Assembly: GCA_014801585.1 (NCBI GenBank) | Contig: JAAVDX010000001.1 | Span: 106,966 to 170,965, forward strand | Source of the DNA: Bacteroides sp. | Lineage (GTDB): Bacteria; Bacteroidota; Bacteroidia; Bacteroidales; Muribaculaceae | Direction: 5' to 3' | DNA length: 64,000 bases | Part shown: positions 21,076 through 31,100 of the stretch, piece after piece | Position numbering within the stretch: position 1 is the stretch's first letter | Layout of the letters: each line of letters begins with the position of its first letter | The notes under the pieces: generated by a model | What the model was told of the DNA's origin: nothing | What the model saw: only the letters and a program-made list of their open reading frames with translations | Databases searched by the model: none | Made by a program: the position numbers and the translations under genes

Positions 21076-21181
21076 GCATGCATTTTCTATTATTTCTTTT
21101 AATTTTTGTTTGGATATTCAGTAGTTTTTTTTTATATTTGCGATTCCAATCAATACTTATATTAATTCTAATCTGACGATT

Positions 21182-22255
21182 ATGAGAAATTTACGGGTCA
21201 TCTTTACGGCGCTTATTGTGAGTCTGATGTCGACGTCGGCTTTTGCTCTGCTGGGGGATTATGAACAGGATACACCGGATCCTTTCAAGGGATGTGAAAT
21301 GCCTTCTGATATATTTGACGTTGATGGCGTCTATTACCGGGTCATTGATGATGAGGCTCATGAGGTGGCCGTAATCTCTTTGCTTGATGACTCCGACCAT
21401 ACTTATCTTGGCAATTACGAGGAGCTGAAGATGGTGCCCGAGAGTGTTATCCATAATGGTGAAGAATATACAGTCGTAGCTCTTGTAAACACACTGTTTG
21501 CTTACAATGAAGGAGTGACAGTGCCGGAAAATATCAGATATATGTATGGCGCATTCCGGAATTACGAAGGAAGTGATCTTAAGATTCCTGCTGCTCTTAT
21601 AATGATGGGGAATGACTGCTTCGAAAATTGTAATAATCTCGCATCAATCGAGCTGCCAAATTCTTTGCTGACAATCGGAGACCGCTGTTTCACGTCAGAC
21701 AACGCTCTGGGAAAAGTAACCTTTGGCAATAACCTCATCGAAATAGGTGCAGTTTCGTTTGCCCTGAACCCTAACCTTCAGGAGGCTCTTCTTCCCAATT
21801 CTGTCAGAAAGATCGGAAGGGATGCTTTCAGTCACTGTAGCTCTCTTGAGAAGGTAAAACTTCCCCGATATCTGCCGTTTGCCTACCGTGGCGACGGGAC
21901 ACAGCTCGAAATGTTTAATGGATGCGGTAACATCCGGATTATCGAATGGGAAAGTGAAACCCCGATGGACCTTCCCAATAGTTTTAAACAGGTAAAAAAA
22001 GATTTGTGCACAGTCGTTGTCCCCGACGGTTACTCGCAAGTTTATCTCGAAAGTGAGTATTGGAGTCAATTTCAGATAATTGAGAAATCAGCATATCAGA
22101 CTTCGATTGAGCTCCCTGAAATATCGGGAGAGAAGAACATTGATCCCAAATACTATCTTCTCAACGGGGTTCAGGTGAAGTCAAGGGATAATATCGAAAA
22201 GGGGCAGCCCTACATTTCAGTCGAGGGCAACCGAAACTCCAAATTTATCAGATAA
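21182..22255 (+). CDS. BspA-like leucine-rich repeat surface protein
   Basis: Signal peptide; 'ALIMMGNDCFENCNNLASIELPNSLLTIGDRCF' repeats. Confidence 0.8.
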   Translation: MRNLRVIFTALIVSLMSTSAFALLGDYEQDTPDPFKGCEMPSDIFDVDGVYYRVIDDEAHEVAVISLLDDSDHTYLGNYEELKMVPESVIHNGEEYTVVALVNTLFAYNEGVTVPENIRYMYGAFRNYEGSDLKIPAALIMMGNDCFENCNNLASIELPNSLLTIGDRCFTSDNALGKVTFGNNLIEIGAVSFALNPNLQEALLPNSVRKIGRDAFSHCSSLEKVKLPRYLPFAYRGDGTQLEMFNGCGNIRIIEWESETPMDLPNSFKQVKKDLCTVVVPDGYSQVYLESEYWSQFQIIEKSAYQTSIELPEISGEKNIDPKYYLLNGVQVKSRDNIEKGQPYISVEGNRNSKFIR

Positions 22256-22292
22256 GCGAACGTCGGGAAAGCGACCCGATGATTGGATAAAG

Positions 22293-22337
22293 GTAAACAT
22301 TAACTCAACTACAGCTTATGCTAAGTTGGAGTACATA
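22293..22337. repeat. 45-bp direct repeat, copy 1 (flanks MNT-HEPN)
   Basis: gtaaaCATTAACTCAACTACAGCTTATGCTAAGTTGGAGTACATA; 42/45 identical to copy 2. Confidence 0.85.
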
Positions 22338-22343
22338 ATATAG

Positions 22344-22383
22344 CAACATCGGCTACAACTCCATAGGGTTGTAGCCGATGTTG
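22344..22383. terminator. 16-bp perfect hairpin
   Basis: CAACATCGGCTACAAC TCCATAGG GTTGTAGCCGATGTTG. Confidence 0.65.
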
Positions 22384-22386
22384 TGC

Positions 22387-22530
22387 TTACACTTTTATTA
22401 CCAACGGTGTGATTAAAGGAGGGGAAGACATAGAGATCCCATTTTGATACTTCAAGCCAAGCTCATAGCAAACTGCGCAGCAAATTCCAACTATGTTTAT
22501 AAGAGTATATGTATCACCTGCGTACTTATC
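22387..22530 (-). pseudogene. Orphan C-terminal gene fragment without start codon
   Basis: Frame reads DKYAGDTYTLINIVGICCAVCYELGLKYQNGISMSSPPLITPLVIKV*, stop just before the hairpin. Confidence 0.4.
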
Positions 22531-22624
22531 CTACTTTGCACGCCATAATTCATATTTTGAACTTAATATGAACATTTATCCAACTGAAATCATTAACTTT
22601 GTAATCAGATAATAGAGGAATAGT

Positions 22625-22927
22625 ATGCACCTTATCAATGACAACATACAAAAGCTGTTTGCCTTGTGCCGTAAACACAAGGTAAGTAAGCTATATGCCT
22701 TTGGGTCTATACTTACCCCAAAATTCAATGAACAGAGTGATGTTGACATCCTTGTGGACTTCAATTCTGAGATTGACCATGACACTTATGCTGACAACTA
22801 CTTTGACTTCTACCATGCCTTGAAAGCCTTATTCGGAAGGGATGTGGATTTAGTTGATGAGTCAGCAGTCAAGAACCCCTATTTCAAGGAGGAACTTGAA
22901 GAAACAAAACATCTGATTTATGGATAG
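22625..22927 (+). CDS. MntA-like minimal nucleotidyltransferase (antitoxin of HEPN/MNT system)
   Basis: 'AFGSILTPKFNEQSDVDILVDF' = GS-X10-DXD motif. Confidence 0.92.
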   Translation: MHLINDNIQKLFALCRKHKVSKLYAFGSILTPKFNEQSDVDILVDFNSEIDHDTYADNYFDFYHALKALFGRDVDLVDESAVKNPYFKEELEETKHLIYG

Positions 22928-23261
22928 AAAACTACGGAAATACCTGTCAGACATCCTTTCTTCAATCTTGGAGATTGAGTCATTCTTGGAGGACAGACCA
23001 AAGGAGTATGCCACTTTCTGCAATGACACCCTGTTCAGAAGAGGTGTTGAAAGGAACATTGAGATAATGGGAGAAGCTATGAACCAAGCCCTGAAAATAA
23101 ATCCTAATCTTCCAATAACAGCTGCAAGGAAAGTCGTAGATACAAGGAACTTTGTAATCCATGCCTATGACTCTCTGAAGCCTGACATCCTTTGGGGCAT
23201 TGTAATCAACCACATGCCATTGCTCAAGCAGGAGATAGAAGCCCTCTTGAATGGAGAGTAA
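22920..23261 (+). CDS. HepT-like HEPN domain toxin (DUF86)
   Basis: 'RNFVIHAYDSLKPDILWGIV' with R-X4-H motif; 8-bp overlap with the MNT gene. Confidence 0.92.
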   Translation: MDRKLRKYLSDILSSILEIESFLEDRPKEYATFCNDTLFRRGVERNIEIMGEAMNQALKINPNLPITAARKVVDTRNFVIHAYDSLKPDILWGIVINHMPLLKQEIEALLNGE

Positions 23262-23302
23262 GCATTAACTCAACTACACCTTATGCTAAGTTGAAGTACA
23301 TA
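23258..23302. repeat. 45-bp direct repeat, copy 2 (flanks MNT-HEPN)
   Basis: gtaagCATTAACTCAACTACACCTTATGCTAAGTTGAAGTACATA. Confidence 0.85.
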
Positions 23303-24350
23303 CGTCACGTCGGTGGATGGCTATGTAGCCGGCGCCGACGAGACCGAGTAGCACCTGAGTCGCGGTCTGGAACGCCCATACTACCATCGAATACGTGACG
23401 GCGTCGGCATTGTCGACTCCGTAGAGCGACAGCGCGAACATTACGGCCAGATTCCACGGGCCAAGTCCTCCCGAGGCCGGTATGGCTATGCTCAGCGAAC
23501 CGAAGATAAAGACTACCAAACCCGGCAGAAGTCCGTAGGCAAGATCGGGCCTCACCAATCCTCGCGTAAAGGGGAAAGCAAAGAAGCAGAGATATGTCAT
23601 CAGGAAGTAGGCTATCCATATCAGGAGAGTCTCGCTCCAGAAAAGCACCTGATGCTTCATCGTGAACAATACCTTGAAGCCCTGCCACAATTCCGCTATC
23701 TCCTTTCTGACACGCAGCACAATCCTGTTGTGGCTACGACTGCACAGAATCCATATACATCCGCCCAACACTACCCCCACGCCTATCCATAGCCAGGGAG
23801 AGGATATGATCTCTACAACGTGGCGCCCGAAACTGTAATGATCCATAAACCGGTCAAGCACCGGACGCGCCACAATCAGCGACAACCCGGTAAGAGCCAA
23901 TATCATAATCGCATCTGAAATACGGTCGCCAAGATCCGTGCCGACGACTGTCGACAACGAAGCCTTCTGCCTGCGGGCAACGTAGATACACCTCCAGGCC
24001 TCGCCGACCCCGGTCAGCAGAAGATTCAAGGCATACGCCCCGAAGATCGATACCATCTCCGCAAAGGCAGGCATCCGTCTCACTCCCGCCGCACGCAACT
24101 GTATCCCCCAGCGGACACCGCGCACTGACCGCGACACGACCAGCACACCACACATAATCAGCAGCCAGCGATAGTCACACGATTCATGCACTATGGCCAG
24201 TATCGTACGCGGATGAACCTTATGAAAAAGCCACACGATCAGCAGTGCCGACAAAGCCATCGGCACTATGAAATCTACGACCTTACGCAAGATCTTCCTG
24301 CATCGCGAATTTCTGTCAGGGGTAATATGTTGCTGATTCTTCGGGTCCAT
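23286..24350 (-). CDS. Lysylphosphatidylglycerol synthase TM region/flippase-like (UPF0104) membrane protein
   Basis: Multi-TM; 'GVGEAWRCIYVARRQKASLSTVVGTDLGDRISDAIMI'; 'IPASGGLGPWNLAVMFAL'. Confidence 0.85.
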   Translation of the reverse strand: MDPKNQQHITPDRNSRCRKILRKVVDFIVPMALSALLIVWLFHKVHPRTILAIVHESCDYRWLLIMCGVLVVSRSVRGVRWGIQLRAAGVRRMPAFAEMVSIFGAYALNLLLTGVGEAWRCIYVARRQKASLSTVVGTDLGDRISDAIMILALTGLSLIVARPVLDRFMDHYSFGRHVVEIISSPWLWIGVGVVLGGCIWILCSRSHNRIVLRVRKEIAELWQGFKVLFTMKHQVLFWSETLLIWIAYFLMTYLCFFAFPFTRGLVRPDLAYGLLPGLVVFIFGSLSIAIPASGGLGPWNLAVMFALSLYGVDNADAVTYSMVVWAFQTATQVLLGLVGAGYIAIHRRDVCTST

Positions 24351-24417
24351 AATTCCATAACGCCACTGACCGCCCGACGGTTCTTTCCTTCTCCACGTCG
24401 CTGACCTGAATACCTAT

Positions 24418-24447
24418 TGACAGACTCATATTTTTTTTGTAATTTTG
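24418..24447 (+). promoter_or_regulatory. Putative metG promoter (TTG...TAATTTTG)
   Basis: -7 TAATTTTG at 24440-24447 with TTGAC at 24418. Confidence 0.4.
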
Positions 24448-24518
24448 TAAATTATTTCGCTTGCATACTCTTGTATGCCAAGACTCTGACAACTGACAGA
24501 ATTTAAATCAACATAGCA

Positions 24519-26564
24519 ATGAGCAACAACAAGGATTTCAAACGCACGCTGATCACGTCAGCCCTTCCTTATGCCAACGGTCCGGTGCATATCGGCCATC
24601 TCGCAGGCGTCTATGTTCCCGCCGACATCTATGCCCGCTATCTGCGCATGAAGGGTGAGGAGGTGCTCTTCATAGGCGGTAGCGATGAGCATGGTGTGCC
24701 CATCACCATCAAGGCTAAGGCCGAGGGGGTCACTCCACAGGATATCGTCGACCGCTACCACAATATCATCAAGGATTCTTTCGCTGAACTCGGAATCAGT
24801 TTCGACGTCTACGGCCGCACGACTTCCGACACCCACCGCAAGACAGCCTCAGATTTCTTCCGCCGTCTCTACGAAAAGGGTGAGTTTATCGAAAAGACCT
24901 CCGAACAGCTCTATGACGCCGAAGCCAATCAGTTTCTTGCCGACCGCTATGTGACAGGCACATGCCCTCATTGCGGCAATGAAAATGCCTATGGCGACCA
25001 GTGTGAGAAATGTGGCACTTCGCTCAACGCCACCGACCTCATCAATCCACGCTCGGCTATCACCGGCAATGTCCCGGTGCTTAAAGAGACCTCCCACTGG
25101 TATCTCCCCCTCGACAAATGGGAAGATACTCTCCGCCATTGGATTCTTGACGGCCATAAGGAGTGGAAGAGCAACGTCTACGGCCAGTGTAAGTCATGGC
25201 TTGATATGGGTCTGCAGCCGCGTGCCGTAAGCCGCGACCTCGACTGGGGTATCCCCGTGCCCGTAGAAGGCGCCGAGGGGAAGGTGCTCTACGTATGGTT
25301 TGACGCTCCTATCGGTTATATCTCCAACACTATCGACTGTGTAGGCGACGAGTGGGAGAAGTGGTGGAAGGAGAAGGATACACGCATGATCCATTTCATC
25401 GGCAAGGACAACATCGTGTTCCATTGCATCGTATTCCCCGCCATGCTCATGGCCGACGGCAGCTATAATCTCCCCGACAACGTTCCCGCCAACGAATTCC
25501 TCAACCTTGAGGATGACAAGATCTCCACATCGCGCAATTGGGCCGTGTGGCTCCATGAATATCTCCGCGAGCTCCCCAATCGTCAGGACGAGCTGCGCTA
25601 CGTGCTCACGGCCAACGCTCCCGAAACTAAGGACAACAACTTCACATGGCGCGATTATCAGGCTCGCGTAAATTCGGAGCTCGTTGCCATCTTCGGTAAT
25701 TTCGTCAATCGTGCCGTAGTGCTTATCAACAAGTATTACGAGGGCATACTCCCCGAGCGCGGCCAACTCCTTCCGATCGATGAGGAGATGATTGCCGACG
25801 TGAAGACTTCCGTAAAGGCTCTCAGCGATTGTCTTGACAATTTCAAATTCCGCGACGGTCTGAAAGAGGCTATGAACATTGCCCGAATCGGCAATAAGTA
25901 TCTCGCCGACTGCGAACCCTGGAAACTCATCAAGACCGATCCGGAGCGCGTGAAGACTATCATGAATCTCGCCGCTCAGATCTGCGCCAACCTCGCCGTA
26001 GTCTTCGAACCGTTCACTCCCTTCTCCGCAGCGCGTCTGGCAGAGACTCTCGGTCTGACCGATCTGAAGTGGAGCATGGCCGGAGAATTCGATCTCATCC
26101 CTGCCGGACGTAAGATCGCGCAGGCTCCGCTCCTCTTCGAAAAAATCGAAGACAGCGTAGTCGACGAGCAGGTCAACAAACTCCTCGCTACCAAAGAGGC
26201 CAACAAACTCGCAGCCTGGACTCCCGAACCCGTAAAAGCCAACGTGGAATACGATGACTTTGCCAAGATGGATATCCGTGTAGGCAAGGTGATGGAATGT
26301 CAGAACGTGCCCAAGTCGAAAAAGCTCCTCGAGTTCAAGATCGACGACGGCATGGGCGGACGCACCATCCTGAGCGGTATCGCGGCCTACTACAAACCGG
26401 AAGATCTCGTCGGCAAAGAGGTATGCTTCATCGCCAACTTCCCGCCCCGCAAGATGATGGGTCGCGAATCGATGGGCATGATCCTCTCCGCCGTCAACGC
26501 CGACGGCAGTCTGACCGTCATCGGCCCCCAAGGCGAAGTAAAGCCCGGATCCACCGTAGGCTAA
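24519..26564 (+). CDS. metG: Methionine--tRNA ligase with C-terminal tRNA-binding domain
   Basis: '[16 protein letters not shown]', '[15 protein letters not shown]', C-terminal '[26 protein letters not shown]'. Confidence 0.97.
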   Translation: MSNNKDFKRTLITSALPYANGPVHIGHLAGVYVPADIYARYLRMKGEEVLFIGGSDEHGVPITIKAKAEGVTPQDIVDRYHNIIKDSFAELGISFDVYGRTTSDTHRKTASDFFRRLYEKGEFIEKTSEQLYDAEANQFLADRYVTGTCPHCGNENAYGDQCEKCGTSLNATDLINPRSAITGNVPVLKETSHWYLPLDKWEDTLRHWILDGHKEWKSNVYGQCKSWLDMGLQPRAVSRDLDWGIPVPVEGAEGKVLYVWFDAPIGYISNTIDCVGDEWEKWWKEKDTRMIHFIGKDNIVFHCIVFPAMLMADGSYNLPDNVPANEFLNLEDDKISTSRNWAVWLHEYLRELPNRQDELRYVLTANAPETKDNNFTWRDYQARVNSELVAIFGNFVNRAVVLINKYYEGILPERGQLLPIDEEMIADVKTSVKALSDCLDNFKFRDGLKEAMNIARIGNKYLADCEPWKLIKTDPERVKTIMNLAAQICANLAVVFEPFTPFSAARLAETLGLTDLKWSMAGEFDLIPAGRKIAQAPLLFEKIEDSVVDEQVNKLLATKEANKLAAWTPEPVKANVEYDDFAKMDIRVGKVMECQNVPKSKKLLEFKIDDGMGGRTILSGIAAYYKPEDLVGKEVCFIANFPPRKMMGRESMGMILSAVNADGSLTVIGPQGEVKPGSTVG

Positions 26565-26630
26565 CCCCCCGCTAATTAAAATTCCCGGCGATTAACCTTA
26601 TCCCGGAAATAAATTGTGTAAACTCAACGT

Positions 26631-26745
26631 CCCCGCGTAGCGGGGCATTAGATTAGGCCCGTATCCATACGTGCGACAGCACGTGTGGGTGCGGGTTTCC
26701 CATAAAATATAGAATTACCCATGGAGTCCTGCGTAGCACGGGCTT
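26631..26745 (+). other. Three-hairpin intergenic RNA-like element
   Basis: CCCCGCgtaGCGGGG; 17-bp helix 26658-26674/26679-26695 with U-G wobbles on the + strand; third hairpin around TGCgtaGCA. Confidence 0.5.
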
Positions 26746-26858
26746 CCCACCATATCGAACTAAAAATTCCCCACAAACCCCATCCCTCTATCTATCAGCA
26801 AAATACCCACCACTTCCCCAATCTAAAAAGAAAAAAATTAAAAAAATCAACAAAAAAA

Positions 26859-26890
26859 TTTGGCAGATTCAAAAAAAAGCAGTAATTTTG
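26859..26890 (+). promoter_or_regulatory. Bacteroidetes consensus promoter for tRNA-Pro
   Basis: TTTG (26859-26862) - 20 bp - TAATTTTG (26883-26890). Confidence 0.75.
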
Positions 26891-26939
26891 TACTCGCTTT
26901 AAGGAGGCAAACAAAAGCCACTGAAAAAGCAAACAAAAT

Positions 26940-27014
26940 CGGGGTGTAGCTCAGTAGGTTTAGAGTACGCGTCTGGGGGGCGTGAGGTCGCAAGTTCGAA
27001 TCTTGTCACCCCGA
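26940..27014 (+). tRNA. tRNA-Pro (GGG anticodon)
   Basis: Acceptor CGGGGTG/CACCCCG; T-arm GCAAGTTCGAATCTTGT; anticodon loop CTGGGGG; no encoded CCA. Confidence 0.92.
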
Positions 27015-27018
27015 CTTT

Positions 27019-27060
27019 AAAAAAGTTTCAGATTCAATCCTTGAGTCTGAAACTTTTTTT
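27019..27060 (+). terminator. Intrinsic terminator of tRNA-Pro
   Basis: AAAAAAGTTTCAGA ... TCTGAAACTTTTTT. Confidence 0.9.
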
Positions 27061-27120
27061 ATTACTTATCACTTATTACTTATTACTTGGCGCAACGCGC
27101 CTATTACTTATTTTCATCCC

Positions 27121-28179
27121 ATGAAAATCCAGACTCACCGCTATCCCGCTCCATTCGGCGAAATCACTCTTGTCCGCCTCGTCAACGACCACGGAGCTGC
27201 CGTTACCCTATCTTCTCTCGGCGCAGGAATAATAGCCGTAGAAGTCCCCGACCGCAACGGCCACATCGCCAACGTAGCCCTCTCCTACGAAAATCCTGCC
27301 GACTACATGGCTGATCCTCCAACTATGGGCAAGACTGCCGGTCGCTACGCCAACCGTATATGCAACGGCCGGCTCATTGTCGACGGCAAGGAGTATCAGC
27401 TGAACGTCAACTGCGGCCCCCACCACCTCCACGGCGGTCCGCAGGGCTTCCAGAATCAGATCTGGAACGTAGAGACCTTTTCCAACGGTGTCCGCTTCAC
27501 CCTCCATTCTCCGGACGGAGCCGAAAATTATCCCGGTAATGTAGACGCCGCTGTGGAATATCGCTGGAATAATGCCTGCGATCTCTCAATCTCTTTTGAA
27601 GCTACAAGCGACGCTCCGGGAGTTATCAACCTCACCAACCATACTTATTGGAACCTTGACGGCGCCGACGCGGGCAACGCTCTGCATCATCTCCTCAAAA
27701 TGAAGGCCTCGCGCTGGCTCACTACCGACGACACTCTCGCCCCGACGGGCCAACTGCAGAGCGTCGCTGACACTCCGATGGATTTCCTCGATTTTCATGC
27801 TGTAGGCGAGCGTATCCAAGCCGATTTTCCGGCCTTAAAATATGGTAAGGGTTATGACAATTGCTGGGCCATCGACGGCGCCTTAGAAGCAGCCTTAGAA
27901 GGCAAAACACACCTCGTGGAGGATGCCGTAATAATGAAATCGGGAAAGTCAGGTCGCGAACTGCATATCTCCACCGACCAGCCCGGAGTGCAGGTCTATT
28001 CCGGCAATTGGCTGGCCGGAAGTCCGAAGAATGTCAGCGGCACCAGCTATGCCGACTACGACGGCATAGCCATCGAAGCCCAAGGCTTCCCCGACGCGCC
28101 CAACATCCCCTCCTTCCCCTCGCAGCGCATCGACCCATCCACTCCCTACCGCCGTACAATCGTCTACAGCTTCCGCTAA
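27121..28179 (+). CDS. galM: Aldose 1-epimerase
   Basis: 'GKTAGRYANRICNGRLIVDGKEYQLNVN', 'HHLHGGPQGF', 'NLTNHTYWNL'. Confidence 0.95.
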   Translation: MKIQTHRYPAPFGEITLVRLVNDHGAAVTLSSLGAGIIAVEVPDRNGHIANVALSYENPADYMADPPTMGKTAGRYANRICNGRLIVDGKEYQLNVNCGPHHLHGGPQGFQNQIWNVETFSNGVRFTLHSPDGAENYPGNVDAAVEYRWNNACDLSISFEATSDAPGVINLTNHTYWNLDGADAGNALHHLLKMKASRWLTTDDTLAPTGQLQSVADTPMDFLDFHAVGERIQADFPALKYGKGYDNCWAIDGALEAALEGKTHLVEDAVIMKSGKSGRELHISTDQPGVQVYSGNWLAGSPKNVSGTSYADYDGIAIEAQGFPDAPNIPSFPSQRIDPSTPYRRTIVYSFR

Positions 28180-28196
28180 CCCTTCCAAGCCGTATT

Positions 28197-31100
28197 TTAC
28201 CAGTTTTTCTTGGCGGCTTCGCCGATAAAGGCCCGGAGCAGCTTGCGCAGGATCAACACCATGTTCATGTTGTTCTCTTCCTGAATCTGCGACGTGATGC
28301 GCTCGGCATGCGCCGTGTCGTAGCGGCCACCGCCGAATCGGAGCTTCGGATGATGAAACTCTCCCTCGATATTCACCGAGAAGGGGAACGGCACCGGCGA
28401 TTTCTCTACTCCGATATGATAGTAAAGATCGCCATTGAAGTTGTTGACTCCCACCATCCGCAACTTATACCGGTCAAACTGGAAATAGAAGGGATCAAGC
28501 TGCAGAAGATTGTCATGGATCGAAGCATGAATATTCATGTCGCGGATATGAATCGGATCGCCCGACTCAATAAGCATCATCCGCGTGATCTTGCGGATAA
28601 ACGGAGATTGCTTCACAATGAGCCTCCGACCCTCAACTTCTGCATCGGCCACTACCGACGGCATGTTGATATACATATCCGGGAAGATATCCGTGGAGAA
28701 TGTGACGCCGGCCGAGATCGAACCCGATACATTCTTCAGTTCGGGCATCATCCGAGTGAACGACGGGAATTTATTCAGCATCCTGACGATATTGAGTTCG
28801 TTGAGATTCAGCCCTAAATTGAGCGACAGGTCGTCAAGACTGCGACTATCGTAGCGCACGTTGAGATCAGCGCCGCCGAAACTCGTCACGAGTCCTAAAT
28901 TCGGAATATCCACCATGCCGTCGTGCATGTCGATCTTCGCTCTCAACCGGTCGAGATCAAGATTGGTGTAGAGAATCTCATCGGCCGAGAGGTCTACGCG
29001 TACCCTCAGATTCTTCGGCACTATCAGTGCCACCGAGTCAGAGGCTGTCACCGTGTCATGACGCGGAATATGCTCCATGCCCCCCTTCGATTCCACGTAG
29101 GCCCGGGCGAGCGCATTGATATTCACTGTGTCGACATCCACCGTCAGATCCGCAATCAGCGGATTGTCCTCGGAAGCCGGATTGAGCAGGAAGGAGCGTA
29201 GATTGCCGAGATTAGCCTTTATATTGCCGCGCGTACGCTTTATCATCACGTCGACATTATCGAGCCTTACATCATCTTCATTCACGCTCAGATCGATATT
29301 GGCAAGATAGTTGTCGTGGCGCAGTCCGGGAGTGAGGATATCGATCATGCCGGTCTTCAGACGTGCATGAAGCGCGTAAGATTCCATAAATTGACGCAGA
29401 CCGGCCGGAGCCTCGAATGAGATCAGTTCGGGAGTATGTGGCAAACCGGTCGCGGCACGCGAGTCGGCAACCGTTTTTATGTCTGCGGCTGTGAGATTTG
29501 CGGAGCTGCCGGCTGTAGTGTCGCGCATTGACAGCCGGGCCGTAAGGTCAAGATTATGAATACGCAAAGAGTTCTTTCCTGAGGATAGATCGATCGCGGG
29601 AGATTGCAGCGCTATGCCGTCAGAGAGAAGGTCGAGGGCCGGATCGCCTGTGCGCTTCGATAGCCGATCGCTGAAGAGCAGTTTCGGAGCCGATACGAAG
29701 GTTCGGGTCGCAGGGTCGGAATAACGCACATTCTGCAGCTCGCCCTTAATGGCAATAGGCAGACCGGCGGTAACCATCTGAGGCGTCAGCATACCGGAAT
29801 AGCCCGTCTGAGTAGCGAAACTGAGTCCTCCCACTTTCGCACTTCCTCCTCCGGGAAGTGAGAGCGACGTGGAGGCCACAGTCCCCGTGATATTGACCTT
29901 CGGATTGCACAGTCCTGCGGAATTGAACTGATCCGTTGTCTCGGATAGAGTGAGATTGAGATTGTCCACACTCCCCTGCAATCCTAAACTCGGGGCATTG
30001 AGATGAAGATTATCGGCTTTTACGTCGGCATTGATCACAATATTTTCCAATCCCTGCGCAAATGCCTCTTTCGAAAGCGAGGCCACGGAGAAGGATATGT
30101 CGGAGTGCATTGCGACAGCACCTCCGGCCGTGACGGGCGGCGTGAAGGGGAGCAGACGCAACGTACGAGCCACGTCGGCCTGCACATCAAGCGTCGTAGC
30201 CACAAGTGGACGCGACGTCAGTCCGGTCACCTTGACCCCGACTCCAACCTCGACACCATCCGTAGTGATATCGAATTCCTTCACCTGCATATAGCTTTCG
30301 TCGGGATTCTCGCCGTCGAATACGAACAGGGCGTCGATCGGTCCGTGGCGCAACGTATATGTGGCATAGCGTGTTGATGACCCGGCGGAAGAGCCGGAAG
30401 TAGTCGGCGACATAGCCATCGTATATGAGACGTCGCCTTCGGGAATCCTGAAATCTACCTCCACAGAGGGGAATGTATCGCTCGACAGCGACCAGGCGGA
30501 GAGCAGTCGGGCGGATGCACTGACCTGCACATCGGCCTCCAGCCCCTGAAGTGAGGGCACAAATTCTTTGGGGATATATCCTAACAGTCCGGTCAGACTT
30601 ACGTCGGAAATCTTGTACTCGAAGGTCTCTAATCTGGGATCATCACCCACGCCGAGCGACATCGTAAGCTGACTTTTCAATTCCCCCAAGTCGATGGAAT
30701 AATCGCTGAGTGCCACTCCGAAGGGATCAAAACGCAGTCGCAGATCGCCTCCTAATGAGAATGGGAAATCTTTAAGAATCTCGAGTCCGGCAGAAGTGGC
30801 TGTGACGATCCCTTTTATCTGCAGGTCATACGTGTTTTTCTCTACACCCCGACCGTGCTTGCGCATAAGATTCAGCGAGTCGAGATTCACCGACGCACTC
30901 GTGGCGGAAGCTACGGAGGTATAGGCAAGCGTACCGGGGTTTTTCAGTTGGATTTTCTCGGCTGAGATATAGGGCACTTTTTTCAGCCCGCTTCCTCCCG
31001 TAGGGATGATATTGTAGTTGTTGATGGAATCGTTGTAGGCCACGAGGTTGAGATGCAGTCCGTCGACACTTACATCATGTATCACGTAGCGATTCATAAA

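Noticed and set aside
21120-21180. Continuation of the DUF1703-type frame into LLFLLIFVWIFSSFFLYLRFQ as a membrane protein
   Set aside because: AT-rich promoter region of the next gene read by chance; similarity ends near LKGMHF.
25194-26531. 445-aa minus-strand ORF opposite metG
   Set aside because: Antisense of a well-conserved gene; codon-bias shadow.
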